In this document: piece after piece, positions 24,941 to 34,655 of the stretch | Position numbering within the stretch: the first letter of the stretch is position 1 | Layout: each line of letters opens with the position of its first letter | NCBI GenBank assembly: GCA_015066705.1 | Contig: SVNV01000005.1 | Location: 1-64,000 of the forward strand | DNA: 64,000 bases | DNA from: Ruminococcus sp. | Lineage (GTDB): Bacteria > Bacillota > Clostridia > Oscillospirales > Ruminococcaceae | Direction of reading: 5' to 3' | Position numbers and translations under genes: made by a program | Notes under the pieces: generated by a model | Database searches by the model: none | Told to the model about the DNA's origin: nothing | Seen by the model: the letters and a program-made list of their open reading frames with translations, nothing else

Positions 24941-26842
24941 CTAGAAAGTAAGCTCAGTAATTACGATTTCACCGTTTCTTGTTGCATCAACCGGCTGATA
25001 CCAGAGCTCGATTGTATGTGTCGAACCAGGTGAGCACTTAACTGCAGTAAATTCGATTTCAACGATGATATCGTTTCCGGTTTTGTCAATCTTATAATTA
25101 CTGCCGTAATGGAAGATACTGGTGTTATGCTGTAAGCTTGTTATCGGCTTGTTCATAGGGATTCTGAGCTTTATTGTTTTTGCGTCAGCAGTTCCTACAT
25201 TGCTGATATCAAACTTGATTGAACCGGTCCAGCCAAGATTCTGTACCGCAACATTAGTAATGTTGATATTCGGCTTATTAACAGGAATTTCTGTATAAAC
25301 CGGAACAAAAGTACAATTTTCAGTAATTACAGAGTAATCAGGAGTTGTCAGCGAATTATCAGCATTAAGTCTCTTCCATTCGCCGGTATAACCCGGTTTT
25401 GGCGGAACAGCAGGAATGCTTGTAAACGCCGAGCCCGAAATAACATTATGGCTTTCAAGCTCTGTAGTTCTGTTTTCCTTCATAAAGCGTACTTTATAGA
25501 TGTTGAAATAATGCGGTTCAAGCTCAAGGCCTTCTGTTATAGCATTGAAAATAGAATTATCAACAATGATGTTAGTGCCCTTACGCTTCCACACATATCC
25601 GCTGTACCCGGCAGGAACAGTTGAAGTCATATCAGGAGGTGTAACAGCTGTACCGTGAAGTACGTTTACATCATTCTGAATTACGCTTCCCATAGCGTCA
25701 TAGAAGCTGACAGTATATGTAACGTCAGCCTGCTGATATACCGCATAGAAGGTTTCATCAGTTACCGGAATATAAGCCATCAGAGCCTCGTTTGTAAGCG
25801 GTGTTGCAGAAGGATTCAATGTAGAAACCCAACCAACAAATCTTCTTGTATATGTCTTGCCGTCCTTCTCATAGAGGTCATGGCCTGCGGTTGGAAATAC
25901 AGGAGGATTCTGATTAAAAGGTTTACCTGTCTGAGCTGTCATTGTAGTTGTTCCAGCTCCGCCTTCCTTAGGGTCAAAAGTAATAGTAACACTGCTGCTT
26001 GCATCAATACTGCTACCCTTGAAGTAAATAATCCAGTTGTGAACGTTATCAGTATCAGAGCCATCATAGAGTGCTCTCTGAATGTCTGTGTTTACAGTTG
26101 TAGCTGATTCGGCAGCTCTTTCAAATCCGATGTAATCATCGTCATCCACACTTCCGCCGAAATCCTTTACATAAAGTCTGTAACCGTCATTATCATTGAG
26201 GTTGATGTTCTTGAGGTACAAGAAGTCGCTTGACTCATAGTAATCCTCATTGATAACGTATTTATCGCCATCAGCAACAAGGTCATTCATAACAACGCCG
26301 AAATCAACATAGCTTCTGCCGTTTTCGTCGTTTTTACCTGTAACATCAAACTCATACTGGTAGTCAGCATAATAAGCTTCATTATAAAGCATCTCGCTTA
26401 CATTGAAGTTGATACCAAGTCCGCCCACTTCAAAAGTGAGAATCTGACCCTTTGCTCCTCTTCTTCTGGAAGCGGTAGAGTTCATATTTGTTGCATAATC
26501 GTTTGTATAAGCACCTCTGACAGCATCGTTATCAATCATAATAGCAGAGTCAAAAGTGATATCAGGAATTCCGGCAAGCTCGCCTGTAGCTGTAAATTTA
26601 GGAACTCCTACATAATTCTGAAGAACAACTACATTTGTAGAATATCTTATTTCACTGGCAAGAGCTTCAGTAAGGCCTTCGGAAATCATTACCTCGTCCT
26701 TAAAAGCTTCTGTATCCTTAAAGAACTGATTTGTCGGCTGAATTACTTTAATAAGAGCGCCAAAAACTATTGCCATAAGAGCAACAACAACAATCAGCTC
26801 AACAAGGGTGAAGCCGCTTTGATTTTTCTTAAATTTTCTCAA
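24941..26842 (-). CDS. Large minor prepilin with InlB B-repeats
   Basis: This is a 633-residue prepilin-type protein. A basic leader (MRKFKKNQSG) is cleaved before FTLVELIVVV and leads into the pilin helix (about residues 11-33). A PilW-like region follows (about 35-300). Next are Listeria-Bacteroides B-repeat units (about 305-520; YEKDGKTYTRRFVGW, YSGYVWKRKGTN and PGYTGEWKRLN stretches). The C-terminal beta domain (about 525-633) resembles a CARDB/cohesin-like Ig fold. B-repeats are adhesin stalk modules, so it may form or present the pilus tip. It starts with TTG (26840-26842) after GGGGGTG. It is the last gene of the pilC operon. Confidence 0.82.
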   Translation of the reverse strand: MRKFKKNQSGFTLVELIVVVALMAIVFGALIKVIQPTNQFFKDTEAFKDEVMISEGLTEALASEIRYSTNVVVLQNYVGVPKFTATGELAGIPDITFDSAIMIDNDAVRGAYTNDYATNMNSTASRRRGAKGQILTFEVGGLGINFNVSEMLYNEAYYADYQYEFDVTGKNDENGRSYVDFGVVMNDLVADGDKYVINEDYYESSDFLYLKNINLNDNDGYRLYVKDFGGSVDDDDYIGFERAAESATTVNTDIQRALYDGSDTDNVHNWIIYFKGSSIDASSSVTITFDPKEGGAGTTTMTAQTGKPFNQNPPVFPTAGHDLYEKDGKTYTRRFVGWVSTLNPSATPLTNEALMAYIPVTDETFYAVYQQADVTYTVSFYDAMGSVIQNDVNVLHGTAVTPPDMTSTVPAGYSGYVWKRKGTNIIVDNSIFNAITEGLELEPHYFNIYKVRFMKENRTTELESHNVISGSAFTSIPAVPPKPGYTGEWKRLNADNSLTTPDYSVITENCTFVPVYTEIPVNKPNINITNVAVQNLGWTGSIKFDISNVGTADAKTIKLRIPMNKPITSLQHNTSIFHYGSNYKIDKTGNDIIVEIEFTAVKCSPGSTHTIELWYQPVDATRNGEIVITELTF

Positions 26843-26860
26843 TTAAGCCACCCCCGTAAA

Positions 26861-27661
26861 TTACTTTTTGCTCAGGTAGTCCTGATATTTTTCGTAAGTC
26901 ATAAGACCTTCGTCTGTGTAGTAGATATCAATATAACCATCAGTTTCTTTGTCATAATTGATAAGGTTGGTTGAATTAACCTGAATGAAATTCTTGTCAA
27001 CAGCAGTAGCTTCAAGCTGTTCGTGAGTAAGTGACGGAAGAGTAGTAACCCAGAAGTACTTGTTTCCCGAATCCGTCTTATCAAAACCAACACCCAGAGC
27101 GGTATTGATTGGAACAGTCTTTGAAAGCATTGTTGTATATGGCTCGCTTTCATTTTTCAGATAGAATGAACCATGGTCATCTTTTGGAAGATACAACCAG
27201 AGCTTGGTATTGTCAGATGAAGAAACGTTAAAAATTCTTATCCAATACTTGTTGTTTGCAATGTCAGGTCTTGTGCTTGAAAAGAATTTAAGAGAAAAAC
27301 CGTTTGTGTCATCTTTAGAATTAACCGAATAAGCGTATCCGTCAATTTCGATTACCTTACTTACATTCGGAAAACTGAATGACAGCTCAAGCTTGTTTGA
27401 GCCTGTAATTTCGTCATATTCCGAAATGTCCGTTGATGAACTGTTTTCTCCGTTTACAGTAGCCGCCATCGGATTGTATCTTTCAGCGTCTTCTACCTGA
27501 ACGTCGATTTCCTGGTCGTATTTTCTTGTATCAGCATTAAGCTTAATGCTTGCGAGCATTATTCCGAATACCATCATAAACATCATCGTAAAAATGGTCA
27601 TAGCCACAAGAACTTCAACAAGGGTCATGCCCTTTGTATTCTTTTTGATTTTATTTATCAT
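26861..27661 (-). CDS. Minor prepilin (PilV/PulJ-like)
   Basis: This is a 266-residue prepilin. The short leader MINKIKKNTKG is cleaved before MTLVEVLVAM, which replaces the usual Phe1 with Met and keeps Glu5, and a hydrophobic helix follows. The rest is a polar globular domain with aromatic beta strands (for example KYWIRIFNVSSS and NKYFWVTTL) and no recognised adhesin module. Start ATG 27659-27661 was chosen because it gives a normal short leader. It lies between the PilX-like and B-repeat prepilins with short gaps, so the three are probably made together and may form a priming or tip complex. Confidence 0.83.
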   Translation of the reverse strand: MINKIKKNTKGMTLVEVLVAMTIFTMMFMMVFGIMLASIKLNADTRKYDQEIDVQVEDAERYNPMAATVNGENSSSTDISEYDEITGSNKLELSFSFPNVSKVIEIDGYAYSVNSKDDTNGFSLKFFSSTRPDIANNKYWIRIFNVSSSDNTKLWLYLPKDDHGSFYLKNESEPYTTMLSKTVPINTALGVGFDKTDSGNKYFWVTTLPSLTHEQLEATAVDKNFIQVNSTNLINYDKETDGYIDIYYTDEGLMTYEKYQDYLSKK

Positions 27662-27732
27662 AATAAAATCCCGTTCCTTTCTGTAACTTATAATCACCCG
27701 TTATCAGGCGTTATAAAAACTTATTTTTACGA

Positions 27733-30060
27733 TTAGGTAATGTCCTGAGTATACTTGAGAACCTCATAGCCAAGCACCTTTTCAGCTCCTGAACCACCGA
27801 GGTTTGCAAGGTTTGACTTATTTGAAGGCGGACAGTAAGAAATCCATACCTGGTTATTATGAGTCTGCTTAAGTGTTTCAACAACCGCAGCTCCGATAAT
27901 AGCTGTTTCACGATTTGAAGGGAACGGATTTGAAGCAACTCCGAGAGCGAAGTTTACTGTACAACCGTTATTCACCTGAACAGTAGCCTGTCGACCGTAG
28001 ATTGTAGTTTCCATAATGGTCTTGCCTGCTGTAACAGTTGTTCCCTCTGTCAGAAGCATAATGATATAGCCGTAATCGTTAACCGGCTGATATGTTCCGG
28101 GGATTTCCACGCCTGTAAGGTTGTAAGGAAGGCTTCCGCAGCCAGGAACACCTATATTAGCGTTTTTCCATGTATCATAGTCAACAATACAGGTTTCTGT
28201 ATTTCCGAGGTTAAGGGTAGCTCCCTTGATAAAGCCCTCATGTTCAGAGTCTATGATAATCTTTCTTCCCTTTTTGTCATAAACAATATTTCCTGCCGCA
28301 TCTGTCTTATAAACAGGAGTTACCTTAGCATTAGTAGTATAGGTATCAACTGTAATATAGCAGAATTTAGGGCTGAGAGTATCACTGTCTTCAAGGTCCT
28401 TTGTTTCATTCTTTACGAAGAAACGTGGGTTATTAGGAAGTGTAGTACCGTTTTCAAATACAATAACTACGTCATCAGTTGAAACCCTTACAAGAACATT
28501 CCAGTTATCTTTGATATCGCCGTTCTTGATATAACAGCTTTCTGTGATAATAAGGTCAAAGTGCTTGCCCTCATAATTGCCTGCTGAAAATCTGTCAATT
28601 CTGTATGCATCAGGGTTTGTAACAAGAGCCTTGTAATCAGAGCTGATTGTACTTACATTATTATCACTTGAAATAAGAAGGTCTTCAGCGTGATAGATAA
28701 ATTTTGTTCCCTGATATTCAGCTGATGGAGTTTCTCCTCTGCCTGACTTGAAGCCATCAAAAACGGCAGCATCAAGATTATCTGTTTTGCCTGCAAATGA
28801 TGTGCAGTAGATTTTTCCTGTATTTGTTCTCAGCGGGTCAGCGTTAACAGTAATGTTTGAAGCTGTTCCGAGAATCTGTCCCTTAACATAGAGGTCACCG
28901 GTGATAGTAAGTCTTGCCTGTGGAGAAATAAAAAGATTTCCCTCAACAAAAACGTCACCTGTTACTGTAACTCTTGCATTGTTTTCAAGAATCATATTTC
29001 CGGCAAACTGTGCATCAGTTCTTCCGGGAGTATTTGATTCTCCGTTAGCATAGCAATAGATATTTCCATACTGAACATATTCTGCTACGTCGCATGTTTC
29101 AAAGCTGAATTTTCCGGAAGCAACAGAAAGTGCTCTGATTGCACTTGAAACTGACTTTGAGTAATCAGTACTTGCTGCTGCTTCATCAGTAAGGTCAAAT
29201 ACGATACCGTGAGCAAAGAGGTCGATATCGCCCGCCTTGATACCTGTTGTAGCATCAAGCGAGCTTGACGCAGTACCTATTTCAACTCGGGTTGTAGCAG
29301 TAACAAAAGCACTGTTTGCAAACACGAAATTAGACTTGCTGTTTGCCTGCTTCTTAACATTTGAAGAAACCTTTACAGGGTTTCTGCTGAAGTAGATATA
29401 CTTTGAAGCTGTGATAGAAGTACCGTCACCTCTTACACTCTCGAAGAATTTAGGTGTGTTATAGGTAACGATTGAACCGTACTGGAAGTACTGTCCGCAA
29501 AGATATGGTTCGTTGTTAAATGCGTAAACCATATTTTCGTCTTTGTCATTTGAACCTGCCATATCTCCCATTACAAAGAGGTTATTATAAGCAGCATTAG
29601 TTGTTCCTGTAAGCTCAACGGCATTATCAAAAGCCGCATCTGTAGGTTCGGTAATTGCTCTGAGGTAACAAACAACAGTTTCTTCCATGTCGTTTACCTC
29701 AGCAGTTGCCGCAACTTTAATATATCCCAGTCCTGCAGGCTTCTGAATTTTAATGGTACAAGTGCCCATTCCTTCAATGTCAATAGGGTCACTTGTTCCG
29801 CCAGCTTCTGCTATTGCAACAAAGTCGTCCCAGTTGTCATTGTTAGGTGTAAGCACAGATTCGATGAATGTTTCAAGACAAGTAGACGCCGTATAGTAAG
29901 CCTGTTTTTCGTTTACGTTTTCATAGCTTCGCTGACTTGCCGTTCTTACAAACGAGAAAGCAGTTGCCGCAAGAATTGTTGCAAACGTCATAATCGTAAG
30001 AACCGCAAGCAAAACGCTTCCGTCTTCATTCTTACGCTGTCTTTCAAACAATTTTTTCAT
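27733..30060 (-). CDS. Very large PilX-like pilus protein with beta-helix region
   Basis: This is a 775-residue protein. The N-terminal helix (MKKLFERQRKNEDG|SVLLAVLTIMTFA) is of the PilX/GspK type: Gly before the cleavage point, no Glu5, and the usual AYYTAS motif (about residue 48). The long remainder is Thr/Asn-rich; its middle (about 365-420) has bactofilin-like or right-handed beta-helix strands such as ARVTVTGDVFVEGNLF and ARLTITGDLYVKGQIL. Such length is far beyond ordinary PilX (roughly 200 residues), suggesting an added surface-exposed rod or adhesin. It begins 157 bases after pilO; that gap holds only hairpins. Confidence 0.75.
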   Translation of the reverse strand: MKKLFERQRKNEDGSVLLAVLTIMTFATILAATAFSFVRTASQRSYENVNEKQAYYTASTCLETFIESVLTPNNDNWDDFVAIAEAGGTSDPIDIEGMGTCTIKIQKPAGLGYIKVAATAEVNDMEETVVCYLRAITEPTDAAFDNAVELTGTTNAAYNNLFVMGDMAGSNDKDENMVYAFNNEPYLCGQYFQYGSIVTYNTPKFFESVRGDGTSITASKYIYFSRNPVKVSSNVKKQANSKSNFVFANSAFVTATTRVEIGTASSSLDATTGIKAGDIDLFAHGIVFDLTDEAAASTDYSKSVSSAIRALSVASGKFSFETCDVAEYVQYGNIYCYANGESNTPGRTDAQFAGNMILENNARVTVTGDVFVEGNLFISPQARLTITGDLYVKGQILGTASNITVNADPLRTNTGKIYCTSFAGKTDNLDAAVFDGFKSGRGETPSAEYQGTKFIYHAEDLLISSDNNVSTISSDYKALVTNPDAYRIDRFSAGNYEGKHFDLIITESCYIKNGDIKDNWNVLVRVSTDDVVIVFENGTTLPNNPRFFVKNETKDLEDSDTLSPKFCYITVDTYTTNAKVTPVYKTDAAGNIVYDKKGRKIIIDSEHEGFIKGATLNLGNTETCIVDYDTWKNANIGVPGCGSLPYNLTGVEIPGTYQPVNDYGYIIMLLTEGTTVTAGKTIMETTIYGRQATVQVNNGCTVNFALGVASNPFPSNRETAIIGAAVVETLKQTHNNQVWISYCPPSNKSNLANLGGSGAEKVLGYEVLKYTQDIT

Positions 30061-30131
30061 TGCGCAAAACCTATCCTTTCATAAATTTCTAAATAACACG
30101 TCTGATTGTTAGCTTTAATCTGCAGAATTCT

Positions 30132-30204
30132 ACGGGCAAAACCCGCTTAAAAATCCAGCCCTTTATAACACTTTACGGTGAAAGCAGATTTCTCCGCTTT
30201 CACC
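30132..30204 (-). other. Hairpins between pilO and the PilX-like gene
   Basis: Two hairpins occur: a 9-bp stem GGTGAAAGC/GCTTTCACC (30177-30204) just after the pilO stop, and a small ACGGG/CCCGT-type stem (30132-30146). Neither is followed by a T-run on the minus strand, so they look like processing or stability elements that separate expression of motor genes from prepilin genes. Confidence 0.5.
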
Positions 30205-30217
30205 TGATATAAAGCAT

Positions 30218-30970
30218 TTATTTTGTTGACTGAGCAGCCTCTTCAAGCTGTTTTTCGATAATCTCGTCAACATTATCTCCCTCGAGCTTCTCTACGAAAT
30301 AAAGAGTAAAGCTCATTGAACCTTCAAGCTCAACAGTTTCATCTTCTTTATCAACTGTGTTGTCGTTGATGCTCAGGGAAGTAACAACAAGGCTTGAACC
30401 CTGTTCAGTAGCCTTAACGTTTGTCAAAAAGCTCATAAGATTTTTTCTGGTAGCCTTAAAGCTTACTGTGTATGTATAACAACCAAGGGTTTCACCCATT
30501 GCACTGTTAATAACAACTTCTTCAGTCTCTCCGCTACCTGAAATGTTAGCAGCGTCATTGATTGGAACCTTGATTCCGTCCTTGAGTTCAGGGTTGTAGA
30601 ATGTAAGTGATACAGCTGAAGGTCCCTGGATATTCATACTGCTGATTGTAATTTTGCCTTGACCGGTCTGTGAACCTGCAAGTACGCTTGCAAGGTGACG
30701 TTCTGCCTCATATGCCTTAGGAACGTCATGGAATGCCTTAGCACCCTTCTGAGCGTCCTTGAGAGCATCATTACAATCCTCTTTGATTGTCTGTGCAGCC
30801 TTTACATCATTTTCAGCCTGCTCAAGACTTGCCTTGACATCCTTGAGTGAAGATGCATTTGAAGTAACCTTATCAATTCCCGGCTTGATGAAAAATACAA
30901 TGCCGATTGCCCATACTAAAACAAGCGCAATTATAGTAAGGAGTGTTTTATCTCTTTGTGTAAGTCTCAT
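30218..30970 (-). CDS. pilO: PilO-like inner-membrane pilus protein
   Basis: This 250-residue bitopic protein belongs to the assembly platform of type IV pili. A short cytosolic end and one transmembrane helix (about residues 11-31) precede a coiled coil (about 38-75; SLKDVKASLEQAENDVKAAQ) and a ferredoxin-like globular part, matching the PilO/GspM plan. It follows the fused PilM-PilN gene by 19 bases. The acidic C-terminal tail (EGDNVDEIIEKQLEEAA) may be specific to this group. Identity rests on architecture and position more than on sequence motifs. Confidence 0.75.
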   Translation of the reverse strand: MRLTQRDKTLLTIIALVLVWAIGIVFFIKPGIDKVTSNASSLKDVKASLEQAENDVKAAQTIKEDCNDALKDAQKGAKAFHDVPKAYEAERHLASVLAGSQTGQGKITISSMNIQGPSAVSLTFYNPELKDGIKVPINDAANISGSGETEEVVINSAMGETLGCYTYTVSFKATRKNLMSFLTNVKATEQGSSLVVTSLSINDNTVDKEDETVELEGSMSFTLYFVEKLEGDNVDEIIEKQLEEAAQSTK

Positions 30971-30989
30971 AATTCATTTCCCTCCTTAA

Positions 30990-32540
30990 TTAATCATTAT
31001 CAGATTCTTCGGTTTCTTCGCCAGGCTTAAGTGTAAGTGTCATTGAAGAAATTCTGATTTCCTTTTCGCCTTCAACTTCAACCTCAAGCTTGTCACCGTT
31101 AGAACCTTCTACTACTGCCTGCTGTGTCTGTGACTCCTGCCAGCCTGAGTATGAAACGTCTACATACTTTCCGCAGTTTATAAGAGTTTCAACAAGAGCT
31201 CTCGGGTCTTCCTGATTTTTCATTATAATTTCATTGATAGTAATTGTACCGGCAATGTTATAGGAAATAGATTTGTACTTTGCTTCGTGCTTGCCAAAAT
31301 ACTTATCAATATTCTTAAAGTTAGCCTGTGTAATGATAGGCTTTGTGTTAAGAGCAGCCTCTGCTGTTTCTACTCTTGTTTTATAGTCTGTAAGCTTAAT
31401 TAAAATATCGTTATACTTTGAATACTCTTCAGCCTTATCCCTGCATTCGTCTATCAGCGACTGTGTTTCATTGATATCATCCTGAATACTGTTTGCCTTC
31501 ATACCGATAAGCCATGTAATAGCAATGATAATAAGTAATGAAGCGGCAACAATAATACCTGCTGTCATAAGGAAAGAGTTAAGACCAGCCTTTGAACGAC
31601 CTGTCTGTGAATCTACTTCAAGAAGGTTGATTCTTTCAGTATCTCTGTTTCTCTTATAAAGAGCACCGATAGCGTTTGCAAAATCAGTAAACTCAAAGTT
31701 TTCAAAACCTGTAATTGTGCTTGGTACAGGAAGAATTGAAGCCTGTACATCCATCTGGAGAAGTGAGTCGGCAAGTGTGATGTAGTCACCGATTTCACCG
31801 TATACAATTACGTTTGAAACACCAGGGCCGCCTCTTGCCTTGTTGAACTGTGTCATTCTGAAGATATTTTCATTAAGAGCTTCGATAATGTAATTCGAGC
31901 TATCGTAATCCTCTTCTGAAATAGGTGTATATCTTGCAAATGCCATCTGGCCGTTTTCAAAGAGTGTAAGTCCGAGGAAGTCCTTGTTAATCTGAACTAC
32001 CAACAGAGGCATCTTTGCAAGGTTGCTCTGGTCAGCAAGAACAATTCGTGTAATAGAGTTACAGCAAATGTTAACTGACTTGAGGGCAATACCCATAATG
32101 TTAAATGACTTTCTGTAGCTTTCAACGATTGTTGAAGGACAAGCAGTAGCAAGAACCTTGAGAGCTCCCGGGCTTTCTTCGCCTGCATCGCCTACTACTG
32201 TGTATGAAATTGAGTATTCGTCTGTGATACCCATTTCGTGAACCATCTGGTTCTGAACCATTGTAAGGAACTGTTCACCCTTAGCTCTTGGAATAATAAG
32301 TTCCTTAAATACGATACTGCTTGATGAGAAGGAAACGATAGCTTCCCTGTCCATCATCATTTCAGCCTTAAGTGTGTTAGTGATGAGTTCAGCAACACCT
32401 GAAAGGTTGATGATTTCACCGTTAACAATCATTTCTGCAGGAACTTCAACCATGCATGAACGGTCAATACGGATTTTTCCGCCAAGGTTAACGCCCTTTA
32501 CAATATTAATTTGTCTGTCTGAAATATCAAATGACAGCAT
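30990..32540 (-). CDS. pilM: Fused PilM-PilN pilus assembly protein
   Basis: This is a 516-residue protein. Residues 1 to about 310 are an actin-like PilM domain (start MLSFDISDRQINIVKG, with repeated IVSFSSSSIVFKEL and VNICCNSITRIVL segments). A transmembrane helix (about 324-346) is followed by a coiled coil and a PilN-like periplasmic-type domain to the C-terminus. In most bacteria PilM is cytosolic and binds the N-terminal peptide of a separate PilN; here the two are one chain. No separate pilN is present between this gene and pilO, which supports a true fusion. The acidic C-terminal tail is short. Confidence 0.8.
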   Translation of the reverse strand: MLSFDISDRQINIVKGVNLGGKIRIDRSCMVEVPAEMIVNGEIINLSGVAELITNTLKAEMMMDREAIVSFSSSSIVFKELIIPRAKGEQFLTMVQNQMVHEMGITDEYSISYTVVGDAGEESPGALKVLATACPSTIVESYRKSFNIMGIALKSVNICCNSITRIVLADQSNLAKMPLLVVQINKDFLGLTLFENGQMAFARYTPISEEDYDSSNYIIEALNENIFRMTQFNKARGGPGVSNVIVYGEIGDYITLADSLLQMDVQASILPVPSTITGFENFEFTDFANAIGALYKRNRDTERINLLEVDSQTGRSKAGLNSFLMTAGIIVAASLLIIIAITWLIGMKANSIQDDINETQSLIDECRDKAEEYSKYNDILIKLTDYKTRVETAEAALNTKPIITQANFKNIDKYFGKHEAKYKSISYNIAGTITINEIIMKNQEDPRALVETLINCGKYVDVSYSGWQESQTQQAVVEGSNGDKLEVEVEGEKEIRISSMTLTLKPGEETEESDND

Positions 32541-32590
32541 TGAAAATTCACTCCCTTAAATAAATATATATATTAGTTTCAGTGTTTATC

Positions 32591-33778
32591 CTAAATGTTG
32601 GTCATATTGCCGTAGAGGAGAGGGAAGATACCTGCGAGACAAAGTCCGATTGCACCACCCATGATGATAATCATCATAGGTTCCATCATACCTACAAGCT
32701 TACCGATAGCTGAGTCTGATTCTTCTTCGTAGTAGTCAGCAGACTTTTCGAGGATTTCGTCAAGAGCACCTGACTCTTCACCTACAAAGATAATTGAACA
32801 AAACATTGATTCAAAAATTTCTGTCTTCTGGATTGAAGTTGAGAGAGGCTGTCCCTGTTTAACTTCGTCGATAACCTGAACAAAGCACAAATCGATATAT
32901 TTGTTTCCAAGAACCTTTGATGAACGTTCAAGGCATTCAACCATCGGAATACCTGATGAGTAAAGTGATGAAAGTGTTCTTGCAAAACGACCTGTGTAAA
33001 TTGTTCCCAGAAGCTTTCCTACACCAGGACACTTAAGCTTGAATCTGTCAAACTTAAGACGCACGCTGTCAACTTTAAGTGAATATGTAATTACGATAAT
33101 AGCAATTACTACAATAATAAGCAGTATCCACCATTTAGCAACAAGGAAGTCGGAAAAATCCATAAGCGCACGGCTGAGTACCGGCATTTCTTCTCTTGGC
33201 ATCATACTTGCAAATGAAGGAAGGATAAGGGTAAACATACCAATAACCATTACCACACACATAATACCAAGAATCAAAGGATAGGTCATAGCACCCTTTA
33301 CCTTGTTGTTTGTCTTGTTTTCCTTAGCGTAGTGTTCGCTGAGTCGGTTCATTACAACGTCAAGAGTACCTGATGATTCACCCGCTCCGACCATTGAGAT
33401 AAAGAAGTCAGGGAAGCTTCCTGCCTTTTCCTGAAGAGCTTCAGTAAAGGTAGCACCCTTCTGTACATTTTCATAAATTTCCAACCAGCACTGCATAGCA
33501 CCTTTCTTTTCCTGTTCTTTATAAAGAATGTCCAGTGCTTTAACGATTGTAAGACCTGAAGTCATCATAGCAGCAAGCTGACGGCAACAGAATGAAAGCT
33601 CCTTTGTTCCGAACTTATAAATGCTCTTTCGTCCGCTACCAAGATTTTCATTGTAGCTTACACAGAACCAACCCTGTTCATGAATTTTAAGCAATACTTC
33701 CTGGCCGTTTTCTGCTTCTATAACGCCCTTTAAGGTTTTACCGGCAGTATCCTTGGCGACGTAGGTAAAAGATTTCAT
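32591..33778 (-). CDS. pilC: Type IV pilus platform protein PilC (GspF family)
   Basis: This is the inner-membrane platform on which PilB assembles the filament. The 395-residue protein has two homologous GspF units (about 65-190 and 270-390), each with the FCRQLAAMMTSGL- or RTLSSLYSSGIPMVECL-type motif, and three hydrophobic helices (near 165-185, 215-235 and 370-392). The N-terminal KSFTYVAKDTAGK strand is the usual cytosolic start. ATG 33776-33778 was chosen for this match and for GGAGGT upstream. It is the first gene of the operon pilC-pilMN-pilO-minor prepilins and has its own promoter. Confidence 0.93.
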   Translation of the reverse strand: MKSFTYVAKDTAGKTLKGVIEAENGQEVLLKIHEQGWFCVSYNENLGSGRKSIYKFGTKELSFCCRQLAAMMTSGLTIVKALDILYKEQEKKGAMQCWLEIYENVQKGATFTEALQEKAGSFPDFFISMVGAGESSGTLDVVMNRLSEHYAKENKTNNKVKGAMTYPLILGIMCVVMVIGMFTLILPSFASMMPREEMPVLSRALMDFSDFLVAKWWILLIIVVIAIIVITYSLKVDSVRLKFDRFKLKCPGVGKLLGTIYTGRFARTLSSLYSSGIPMVECLERSSKVLGNKYIDLCFVQVIDEVKQGQPLSTSIQKTEIFESMFCSIIFVGEESGALDEILEKSADYYEEESDSAIGKLVGMMEPMMIIIMGGAIGLCLAGIFPLLYGNMTNI

Positions 33779-33834
33779 TTGATAGTTACACCTCCACAAA
33801 ACTATAATAAATACAATTTTAAAGTATCTAAGTA

Positions 33835-33863
33835 ATTATACCACTTATTTGGCATATAATCAA
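33835..33863 (-). promoter_or_regulatory. Promoter of pilC operon
   Basis: On the minus strand TTGATT is followed after 17 bases by a perfect TATAAT, about 50 bases upstream of pilC. A TTTTGCACAAAA motif lies 70 bases further upstream (33932-33943). Confidence 0.75.
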
Positions 33864-34042
33864 CCCAAATTTAACCGTTTTTATGAAACAGAAGTACAAA
33901 TTTTCTGTTTCTTTTTATTCATTTTTCACAATTTTGCACAAAACAAATTAAAAAATTGACATTTCATCTTAAATTTATCGTACAAATTATGAACAACTTT
34001 TTATCATTTTCAGCCGAAAATTACAAAACGTTAGTCCAAATA

Positions 34043-34618
34043 TTAAAAATTTTCGAGCAAGTCAGGGTGCTTTTTAATGTATCTGTCACCGGACAGCTTA
34101 TAAAACACCATACACAGAATAGCAATAATTCCTGCCGAAATAACCACGGGAATTTCCATATTCCCTTTAAAAACCTCTCGAAGCCACAGCGACGGCGTGT
34201 AAAAGCTTCTTATTGCCGCTGAGAGACTGTCCTTAGTATTGTCAAAAAACAATAGCGGAACCGAATAAACCGCAGCCATAAAAAATACCGCTATCAGAAC
34301 CACAGGTATACTGAATCTTCCGTATGCCGTATGACGTTTTCCGTCGTCCCAGAAAAGCCTCAGCATAATCCCCGTAAGAATAATAAAGCCCACCATAGAA
34401 GTGGTTGTGGACGAACCTAAAAAAGGGATAAGCTCAAGGCTCACAAACTTGTTTTTGTTATCAAAAATCACCGCGATAACAGTAGATACCCCCGCACAGG
34501 AAAATATCCCCGCAAAGATAGCAAAAACATTTACCACTATAAAAAGCCCGACTCTCCCGAGCACATACAAAAGCTCACGGGGAGCCCTGTCCACTTTGTA
34601 TTTATCAAATATATCCAT
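34043..34618 (-). CDS. Four-helix membrane protein, function unknown
   Basis: I do not recognise this 191-residue protein. It has four clear hydrophobic segments (about residues 22-50, 70-92, 100-122 and 150-172), with short charged loops and a basic C-terminal tail (SGDRYIKKHPDLL). No conserved catalytic motif is visible. It is a single gene with its own promoter and lies between the pilus operon and a phage-type module. The AT-rich, motif-containing flanks are shared with both neighbours, so a link to either is possible but unproven. Confidence 0.65.
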   Translation of the reverse strand: MDIFDKYKVDRAPRELLYVLGRVGLFIVVNVFAIFAGIFSCAGVSTVIAVIFDNKNKFVSLELIPFLGSSTTTSMVGFIILTGIMLRLFWDDGKRHTAYGRFSIPVVLIAVFFMAAVYSVPLLFFDNTKDSLSAAIRSFYTPSLWLREVFKGNMEIPVVISAGIIAILCMVFYKLSGDRYIKKHPDLLENF

Positions 34619-34655
34619 AATAGCTCCTTTCTCAGAATTATTGTTTCGAATATTG

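Noticed and set aside
26840..26860. Frameshift or broken start of the B-repeat prepilin because no ATG precedes the leader
   Set aside because: An in-frame TTG with a G-rich ribosome site gives a normal prepilin leader, so the gene looks intact.
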